From positions 1 through 48,108 of the forward strand of contig JACPTI010000130.1 in assembly GCA_016192845.1 (NCBI GenBank): a stretch of 48,108 nucleotides of DNA, in the 5' to 3' direction. This DNA is from Acidobacteriota bacterium. Lineage in GTDB: Bacteria > Acidobacteriota > Vicinamibacteria > Vicinamibacterales > UBA2999. Made by a program: the position numbers and the translations under genes. This document shows, piece after piece, positions 43,466 to 48,108 of the stretch (positions are counted from its first letter, which is position 1; every line of letters begins with the position of its first letter). The notes beneath the pieces were generated by a model that saw only the letters and a list, made by a program, of their open reading frames with translations, was not told where the DNA came from and made no database searches.

Positions 43466-43898
43466 AGCCTTCGCCCGCTCCGGACCTGACCTGGATGTTC
43501 GTGATGGCGCTGCCGACCGCCTTCGTCTTCTGCTTCAGTCGGAAGACGATTCGGAAGGCCCCGCCCTGGCGGTAGATGTGTTGCGCCGAGAAGCGGCGCT
43601 GAATCGTGCTCTTGCCCGCCTCGTACGGGTTGCAGTCGCTCGTGTTCTCCGAGATCGTACCGTCGCCCCAGTCCCACTCGACAGTGGCGCAGTAGAAGTC
43701 GGCGTAGTCGTCACTCCCGTCGCGAAGCTCGGCGGTGGCGCGCACCCGCAGCGGGGCGAACCCGACCGGCGGCGTCGCGCGCACGGCTATCGTCGGTTTC
43801 TTCGGCTCCGCCGGCGGAGCCTGCGCGCCGGCGGCGAAGGGCAGCGCCACGGCCAGTGCCGCCGCAAGTGTGCGGCGGGCGCGGCATGGATACGTCAT
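43452..43898 (-). CDS. Secreted PKD-domain protein
   Basis: The 148-residue product has a signal peptide (RRTLAAALAVALPFAAGAQA) and one PKD domain, identified by PPVGFAPLRVRATAELRDGS and the VEWDWGDGT motif. Two Cys residues flank the WDWGDGT strand and may form a disulfide. PKD domains mediate binding at the cell surface. It is first in a three-gene minus-strand run with the helical protein and the glycosyltransferase. Confidence 0.82.
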   Translation of the reverse strand: MTYPCRARRTLAAALAVALPFAAGAQAPPAEPKKPTIAVRATPPVGFAPLRVRATAELRDGSDDYADFYCATVEWDWGDGTISENTSDCNPYEAGKSTIQRRFSAQHIYRQGGAFRIVFRLKQKTKAVGSAITNIQVRSGAGEGFGRW

Positions 43899-43980
43899 AC
43901 TAAGGGGCCCTCAGAGACAGGTACGATTCTAAGCCGGTCCCTACGGCCGGACAAGCGAGGCGGCGAGAGAGCGCAGATTC

Positions 43981-45501
43981 GTGTCGACGCAGACTGTTCA
44001 TCGGACGCCGTCCGTCGGCGTCACCAGCAAATCTACCCGCGATATCGAGACCGACATCCTGATCGTTCCGGTCTTCGAAGACGACGTCCTGGCCGAGGAG
44101 GCGGAGCTCGACGCCGCGTCCGGCGGCGAGATCGCCGGCGCGCGTACGCGCGGCGAGTTCAAAGGCAAGGACTACGAGGCGTTCATCCCGCCAGTCCGCG
44201 GCTGGAAGGCGGGCCGCGTGGCGCTCGTCGGCATGGGCCGGCGCCGCGACTTTGGACTGGATTGCCTGCGGCGGGCTGCGGCAACCGGAGCGCTGGCGGC
44301 GCGGCAGCGCCGGCTGCAGCGGATGGCGATCGTGCACGGCGCCGGCATTCCGGTCTCCGCGCCCGATGCCGCGCAGGTGCTCGCCGAAGGGGCCGTCCTC
44401 GGCAACTTCGATGGTGCCTCGTACAAGACCACGGATCCGCCGCCGGTGTGGTTGGAGGACGTGCAGCTTCGCATCGAGGGCGACCCTGGTACGGTTCAGC
44501 AGGCGGTCGATCGGGGGCGGGTGCTCGGCGAGTGCACGAACATCGCCCGCGAGCTGGCCAACGAGCCGAGCAATGCCCTGACGCCGCGGGTGTTCGCCGA
44601 TCGGGCGGCGACGATTGCGCGCGGCGCCGGTCTGTCGGTCGACGCGCTCGACGAAACGCGGATCGCCGAGCTGCGGATGGGGCTGCTGCTCGGGGTCGCG
44701 CGCGGGAGCCAGGAGCCGCCGCGGCTGGTCGTGCTGCAGTACGATCCGAAACCGGCGGCCAGGACGCCGGTGCTCGGCCTCGTCGGCAAGGGAATCACCT
44801 TCGACTCGGGCGGCATCTCGATCAAGCCGGCCGAGAACATGGACAAGATGAAGGACGACATGTCGGGCGGCGCGGCTGTGCTGGCGGGGATGGTGGCGAT
44901 CGCGCGCCTCCAGGCGCCGGTCCGCTGCATCGGCGTGATCCCGATGACCGAGAACATGCCGGGGGGGAGGGCGCTCAAGCCGGGCGACGTGCTCGTCAGC
45001 GCGGAAGGAAAGACCGTCGAGGTCCTGAACACCGACGCGGAGGGACGGCTGACGCTCGGCGACGCCTGCTGGTACGCGCGGCAGCTCGGCGCGACGCACC
45101 TCGTCGATGTCGCGACGCTCACCGGCGCGTGCGTGGTGGCGCTGGGCAGGACGACGACGGGGCTGTTCGGCACGCCCGACGCATGGGTCGAGCAGGTGCG
45201 CCGCGTCGGCGAGCGGGCCGGCGACCGGCTGTGGCGGATGCCGGTATTCGACGACTACAAGGAGCTGTTCAAGAGCGAGATTGCCGATGTCGCCAACACC
45301 GGCGGGCGGGCCGGCGGGGCGATTACGGCGGCGCTCTTCATCAAGGAGTTCACGGGCGATCTCCCGTGGGCGCACCTCGACATCGCAGGAACTGCGTGGG
45401 CGGAAGAGGCCAAGCCGTATCAGCCGAAGGGGGCGACCGGCGTCGCCGTGCGGACGCTCGCCGAGCTGGCGCTCGCCGTTGATGCCTGGGCTACACTGTA
45501 G
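43981..45501 (+). CDS. pepA: Leucyl aminopeptidase (M17 family)
   Basis: The 506-residue product (E. coli PepA has 503) starts at GTG. Metal and active-site residues are intact: VGKGITFDSGGISIKPAENM (Lys, Asp), MKDDMSGGAA, the signature NTDAEGRLTLGD and VATLTGACVVALG. It is a two-zinc cytosolic peptidase that trims peptide N-termini, a natural partner to the peptide importers in this window. PepA also binds DNA in E. coli; nothing here tests that. Confidence 0.96.
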   Translation: MSTQTVHRTPSVGVTSKSTRDIETDILIVPVFEDDVLAEEAELDAASGGEIAGARTRGEFKGKDYEAFIPPVRGWKAGRVALVGMGRRRDFGLDCLRRAAATGALAARQRRLQRMAIVHGAGIPVSAPDAAQVLAEGAVLGNFDGASYKTTDPPPVWLEDVQLRIEGDPGTVQQAVDRGRVLGECTNIARELANEPSNALTPRVFADRAATIARGAGLSVDALDETRIAELRMGLLLGVARGSQEPPRLVVLQYDPKPAARTPVLGLVGKGITFDSGGISIKPAENMDKMKDDMSGGAAVLAGMVAIARLQAPVRCIGVIPMTENMPGGRALKPGDVLVSAEGKTVEVLNTDAEGRLTLGDACWYARQLGATHLVDVATLTGACVVALGRTTTGLFGTPDAWVEQVRRVGERAGDRLWRMPVFDDYKELFKSEIADVANTGGRAGGAITAALFIKEFTGDLPWAHLDIAGTAWAEEAKPYQPKGATGVAVRTLAELALAVDAWATL

Positions 45502-45513
45502 GAAAGCCTTCCG

Positions 45514-45741
45514 ATGCTCCTGCAACAGCCGCCCATCGTCGTCGAGGTGCTGAAGCAGCCCGAAGCGGCGCACGACATCAGCATCGACTACATCCTGACG
45601 ATGTTCGCGACGGCCGGCGTCGTGCTGCTGGTGGCCGCCGTCGGCGGCCTCATCGCCGGGGCGATCTTCATCGGCATCCGGCGTCTGCAGGAGGGCTCGG
45701 CGCCGCCTGGCGACACCGATCACGTACGCCTGCGGATCTGA
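45514..45741 (+). CDS. Small single-pass membrane protein
   Basis: The 75-residue product has one membrane helix (MFATAGVVLLVAAVGGLIAGAIFIGI) with a basic stop-transfer IRR after it and a short charged tail. It starts 12 bases after pepA, so is likely cotranscribed. I recognise no family. Confidence 0.7.
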   Translation: MLLQQPPIVVEVLKQPEAAHDISIDYILTMFATAGVVLLVAAVGGLIAGAIFIGIRRLQEGSAPPGDTDHVRLRI

Positions 45742-45745
45742 GCTC

Positions 45746-45833
45746 CAGTTCTGGGTTCTGCGTTCCGGGTTCCGTGTTCGTGTTCCCGGTTCGAGTTCCG
45801 CGTTCTGGGTGCGGGGTTCTGGCTTCGGGCCAT
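45746..45833. repeat. Tandem GTTCYGG heptamers (direct only)
   Basis: About eleven tandem near-copies of GTTCTGG/GTTCCGN without a clear inverted arm. It follows the small membrane protein and abuts the transposase remnant, whose C-terminal part it replaces. It looks like half of a palindromic element. Confidence 0.7.
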
Positions 45834-45869
45834 CGGTACGCAATTCTGAAACCCCTCCCGTGACTTCCC

Positions 45870-46245
45870 TGGCAGGGTGGGGGCGCGCGGTCTCGCAGAC
45901 CCGGTGGGCACAGTGGGAGTAGTCGAGAATCTCTTCGCCCTCAGGAAAGTGGGCTCGGAATAGGTCCCACATCCACTCCGAGCCGTCGGCGACGAGCGCG
46001 ATGCGCACGCGGTCGTGCGGGATCCGCGCGGCGACCATGCGGAGCGCTGTCGACAGCTCCGTCTTGTCCGCGATCTGATGCCAGCTGGCCACATGGATCA
46101 CGCGATCATCGGGGCCCAGCAGATAGAGCCGAAACCCGTTCGTCGGCCGGACGAGGAGGGTGCACCGACAACCGGTGATTGAGCCGACGGGCGCGGCCGG
46201 CGAGCTCAGGACGGTGTCGGTCCGCCTGGCGCGGCGATCCCGCAC
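45870..46245 (-). pseudogene. Transposase fragment (ISKra4-like DDE domain remnant)
   Basis: A frame on the minus strand encodes GFRLYLLGPDDRVIHVASWH, VRIALVADGSEWMWDLFRAH and FPEGEEILDYSHCAHRV. The 'ADG-x-W-x-W-x20-D-Y-x-H' pattern matches the catalytic region of ISKra4-type transposases. Only about 90 residues are recognisable; the N- and C-terminal parts are missing and no inverted repeats are evident. From 46250 to 46470 I see no gene. The remnant lies next to the integron cassettes. Confidence 0.6.
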
Positions 46246-46476
46246 GGCCTCATGACCTTACGCCGCCTGCCTGATTCGGCGAGCGGGGTCATCTGCCGAC
46301 CGGCGTGACGGCTATCCCGGGTTTGGCGACCGCGCGACTGGCAATTCGTGCCGTGCCGGGTCGATCTAGGCTGCCGACCCCGCTGCCCAAATCGGCCAGG
46401 GCTTGTGAACAACGCACGTGCTATCATCCCGCGTCTCTGCACTTTACGACGACGATCGTGCCTGGGCGGTCCGGTG

Positions 46477-46552
46477 GTTTAAGCCGACCGGCGTTGCGGG
46501 ATCTGCCGGAGCGTCTCGGGGCCACGGCGGTCAGTCGATATACATGTTAGGC
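46477..46552 (+). repeat. Possible degenerate attC (or attI end) at the array's left boundary
   Basis: The right end is a perfect core site GTTAGGC (46546-46552). A candidate R'' box is GTTTAAG (46477-46483; consensus RYYYAAC with the last base changed), and gaccggcgttg (46486-46496) can pair with ccacggcggtc (about 46522-46532) with two mismatches. The core site is convincing because it matches the first cassette's own R'' box; the rest could be chance. Confidence 0.4.
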
Positions 46553-46867
46553 ACCTACGCGAAGCAGAATCTTGGGTTCAAGTGAACGAAGCGTTTCGAG
46601 AATCTTCGGAACCAACGGGGCGAGCGATTCGATACGGTTCGTCTCGGCTACAAGCACAACGACCGCAACAGGCAGTTTCTTGAGGTTCTGCTGAAACTCG
46701 ATGTTTTGGTCGGCGGTAAGCACAACATCGAAGGTGGTAGCAGCTTGTTGCAGGAGAGCGCCGTTCCTGAGACCTCTCCAACCGACTTGCGCGACGGTTC
46801 GGGCTTCGTGGCCTACGAGCAGTTCTGCCAGCGGTCTTGGAAGCGATTCATCGAGCAGGACGCGCAC
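46547..46867 (-). CDS. DUF5615 PIN-like protein (toxin of DUF433/DUF5615 pair)
   Basis: The 106-residue product has a PIN-like layout: LLDESLPRPLAELL (first acidic cluster), WRGLRNGALLQQA and VVLTADQNIEFQ (second), near VAVVVLVAETN. DUF5615 proteins are predicted nucleases paired with DUF433 proteins as toxin and antitoxin. GTG start within the antitoxin gene (20-base overlap). Its TAA stop is made by the TTA of the cassette core site at 46547-46549, so the gene fills the cassette to the last base. Confidence 0.82.
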   Translation of the reverse strand: MRVLLDESLPRPLAELLVGHEARTVAQVGWRGLRNGALLQQAATTFDVVLTADQNIEFQQNLKKLPVAVVVLVAETNRIESLAPLVPKILETLRSLEPKILLRVGA

Positions 46868-47075
46868 GAGAGGTTAGAAGGTCCTTGGCAATTTCCAAGG
46901 CGGCAACGGCCTGTTCTCTGGTGACGGTGGGAAAGTGGTCGAGGAATTTCTCCAAGCTATCGCCGGCAGCCAGGTAGTCCAACAGGTTCTTGATGGGGAC
47001 GCGAGTGCCCGCGAACACAGGCGTTCCCCCGAGGATCTCGGGGTCGCTCTGCACGATTGATTCAAGCGTGGGCAT
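46848..47075 (-). CDS. DUF433 antitoxin
   Basis: The 75-residue product has the DUF433 pattern SDPEILGGTPVFAGTRVPIK, then LLDYLAAGDSLEKFLDHFPT and TREQAVAALEIA, a winged-helix-like DNA-binding domain. ATG 47075 with GGAGG at six bases. It is expressed with the DUF5615 toxin, opposite to the array direction, so the pair needs its own promoter, as cassette toxin-antitoxin genes often have. Confidence 0.85.
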   Translation of the reverse strand: MPTLESIVQSDPEILGGTPVFAGTRVPIKNLLDYLAAGDSLEKFLDHFPTVTREQAVAALEIAKDLLTSRARPAR

Positions 47076-47124
47076 CTGAGCCTCCGGACTTTACAATGCC
47101 ATGGTACATCGTCGGCCGTACGGT

Positions 47125-47193
47125 GCCTAACCCGGACTGGACCCGACGGCGCGGTGACTCGCGAGCGCCGCGGGTCAGTCCTGTCCGTTAGCC
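47125..47193 (+). repeat. attC site 1 (cassette recombination site)
   Basis: R'' GCCTAAC (47125-47131), L'' GGACTGGACCCGACGGCGC (47134-47152), L' GCGCCGCGGGTCAGTCC (47165-47181), R' GTTAGCC (47187-47193). L'' and L' pair throughout except for two extra bases in L'', like the extrahelical bases that orient attC sites. Total length 69 bases is typical. Confidence 0.82.
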
Positions 47194-47215
47194 GGACAAC
47201 GCAAAGCCTTGACCA

Positions 47216-47935
47216 ATGGATTCGCCCACTCCCATCTTCGAGAATGCTGTCGATTCCCTGACCCAAGGAATAGCCTCGTATTTGATTCGCGACGAATCCG
47301 AAACGGCGATCAAGCACGCGATTCTCACCGTTTATCACAGTATCGAATTATTCCTTAAAGAGGGACTCGCGCGAATTCATCCTATTCTTATTTACCGGAA
47401 TCTCGACAAACGAATCACCGACGATTCGCCAACCGTCGGCCTCGAAGAGGCCTTAATCCGCTTGGATAACCTCGGCCGTGGTCTCTCCGCGGCGGAGGTC
47501 GCGACACTTCGCGAGCTCCGGATTCGGCGCAATCGAATTGAGCACCATCGCTTCGATCCCGCCAAGGACCACGCCGTTGTTGTGGGGCAGGCTTTTCACT
47601 TTCTGCTGGGCTTCCTGCCGGCGCACCTTGATGTCGAACTCCGCGCCCTCGTGGATGAAGAGGACCAGTACCGTGACCTGCTGGAGGCGGCGCTGTCGTT
47701 TGAGCAACGACGTGAGGTGGCAGAGCGCGAGGCGACTGCGACCGGTTCACTGGTGATTGGTTGCCCAGTGTGCGGTGAAAACACGTTATGCCTCGAGGGC
47801 CTCTACCATTGTTATTTCTGTAACGACGATATCGACATGACGGAGTGTGACGGATGCGACACGCTTTGTTATCGCCCTGAGATCTCCCGGCGTGGCCTCT
47901 GTGAATCGTGCGCCGCCAAGAACGCGCTAACTTGA
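47216..47935 (+). CDS. HEPN-like protein with C-terminal zinc ribbons (cassette gene)
   Basis: A 239-residue product. The N-terminal about 160 residues are helical (AIKHAILTVYHSIELFLKEG) and carry RRNRIEHHRF, an R-x4-6-H motif as in HEPN RNases. The C-terminal 70 residues hold four C-x2-C pairs (CPVC, CYFC, CDGC, CESC), enough for two zinc sites. The codons are AT-richer than those of its neighbours, fitting transfer. It starts 29 bases after the core site and is read in the array direction. I suggest an RNA-targeting enzyme or toxin with nucleic-acid-binding ribbons; this is inferred. Confidence 0.78.
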   Translation: MDSPTPIFENAVDSLTQGIASYLIRDESETAIKHAILTVYHSIELFLKEGLARIHPILIYRNLDKRITDDSPTVGLEEALIRLDNLGRGLSAAEVATLRELRIRRNRIEHHRFDPAKDHAVVVGQAFHFLLGFLPAHLDVELRALVDEEDQYRDLLEAALSFEQRREVAEREATATGSLVIGCPVCGENTLCLEGLYHCYFCNDDIDMTECDGCDTLCYRPEISRRGLCESCAAKNALT

Positions 47936-47969
47936 TTTCTGGCACTTGCGCGAGGGATTCCCCGGGGCC

Positions 47970-48026
47970 GGCTAACGAAAAAAGGATTCGTGTCGCGCGC
48001 AGCCGCGACACAATCCTGGGTTGGAC
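47970..48026 (+). repeat. attC site 2
   Basis: R'' GGCTAAC (47970-47976), L'' AGGATTCGTGTCGCG (47983-47997), six-base loop, L' CGCGACACAATCCT (48004-48017), R' GTTGGAC (48020-48026; perfect GTTRRRY). The arms pair completely but for one extrahelical C (47989). At 57 bases it has the length of the shortest classical sites. The third cassette begins after it and leaves the window; no gene is visible in the last 80 bases. Confidence 0.88.
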
Positions 48027-48108
48027 GAAATCCTGGCACGAGCGTTGCGAATGGGGTTCTTATCGCGTGTCAGCGAGTGACACGGGTGCTGTGAGCCGTC
48101 GGGGTGGA

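Larger units (their letters stand above)
46546..48108 (+). mobile_element. Integron gene cassette array without integrase (CALIN-like)
   Basis: Two cassettes and the start of a third are delimited by GTTRRRY core sites at 46546, 47187 and 48020. Each cassette's R'' box is the reverse complement of the core at its own start: GCCTAAC (47125) with GTTAGGC (46546), and GGCTAAC (47970) with GTTAGCC (47187). That is expected only if the cassettes moved as circles. No intI gene lies to the left, where one would stand; a transposase remnant is there instead. Confidence 0.8.

Noticed and set aside
45780..45800. GGTTCGAG as a tRNA T-loop
   Set aside because: It is part of the GTTCYGG heptamer run and no cloverleaf can be drawn around it; I found no tRNA elsewhere by eye.
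46250..46470. A remaining integron integrase or promoter Pc left of the array
   Set aside because: No open frame here has tyrosine-recombinase motifs, and no convincing -35/-10 pair points into the array.
47415..48011. Minus-strand open frame opposite the HEPN-like gene
   Set aside because: It runs through attC site 2 and has shadow-like composition; the plus-strand frame has four C-x2-C pairs and a plausible start.

Overview
The window is about 48 kb of very GC-rich, gene-dense bacterial chromosome. The gene content suggests a soil or environmental Acidobacteriota, perhaps Vicinamibacteria: a Ser/Thr kinase fused to a TolB-like propeller, a TPR-CHAT protein, an S55 (SpoIVB-like) peptidase in an apparent non-sporulator, large Opp/Yej-type peptide ABC operons and PQQ-propeller enzymes. 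That placement is an inference from gene content; no rRNA or tRNA gene is present to fix it.

Layout. 1-983: a decaying kinase/TolB gene. 994-1742: a nucleotidyltransferase-like protein with a small partner (minus). 1843-4400: a secreted CHRD protein and a cytochrome c/PQQ dehydrogenase. 4523-6250: two peptide-type ABC permeases. 6366-9069: a membrane-anchored TPR protein (minus) divergent from an ECF sigma factor with its zinc-finger anti-sigma factor. 9029-13145: a secreted beta-propeller protein and an S55 peptidase (minus). 13295-23629: an aromatic amino acid supraoperon, aroD-trpEGDCFBA-aroQ-aroF-tyrA, preceded by a complete leader-peptide attenuator with four consecutive Trp codons. 23751-26666: a class B3-like metallo-beta-lactamase-fold protein and a lone oligopeptide-binding protein. 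26830-33037: an ECF sigma, TPR-CHAT protease, zinc-finger protein, secreted subtilase and HD-GYP row that looks like one regulated-proteolysis module. 33093-39268: a complete Opp/Yej-type peptide importer (minus). 39397-45741: acyl-CoA synthetase, JAMM peptidase, glycosyltransferase cluster, leucyl aminopeptidase and a small membrane protein. 45746-46245: tandem heptamers and a transposase remnant. 46546-48108: an integron-type gene cassette array, with a DUF433/DUF5615 toxin-antitoxin cassette, a HEPN-like/zinc-ribbon cassette and two well-formed attC sites, but no integrase.

Two genome-scale repeat patterns run through the window. The first is a set of intergenic elements, each built from tandem units of about 7-9 bp arranged as long imperfect palindromes. 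Their sequences differ from place to place (CACCGAG, ACGAAGGTC, GTAGGCA, TTGGGAG, ACAAGTC, CAATGCC) but the design is the same. They sit at 3' gene ends and in some cases appear to supply a Shine-Dalgarno sequence or a -35 box to the next gene. The second is a set of short REP-like GC hairpins, one of which encodes the C-terminal tail of TrpC.

The genes appear to work together at three places: Trp-dependent attenuation controlling chorismate-to-Trp/Tyr/Phe supply, sigma/anti-sigma/protease signalling (two modules), and peptide import coupled with peptidases.
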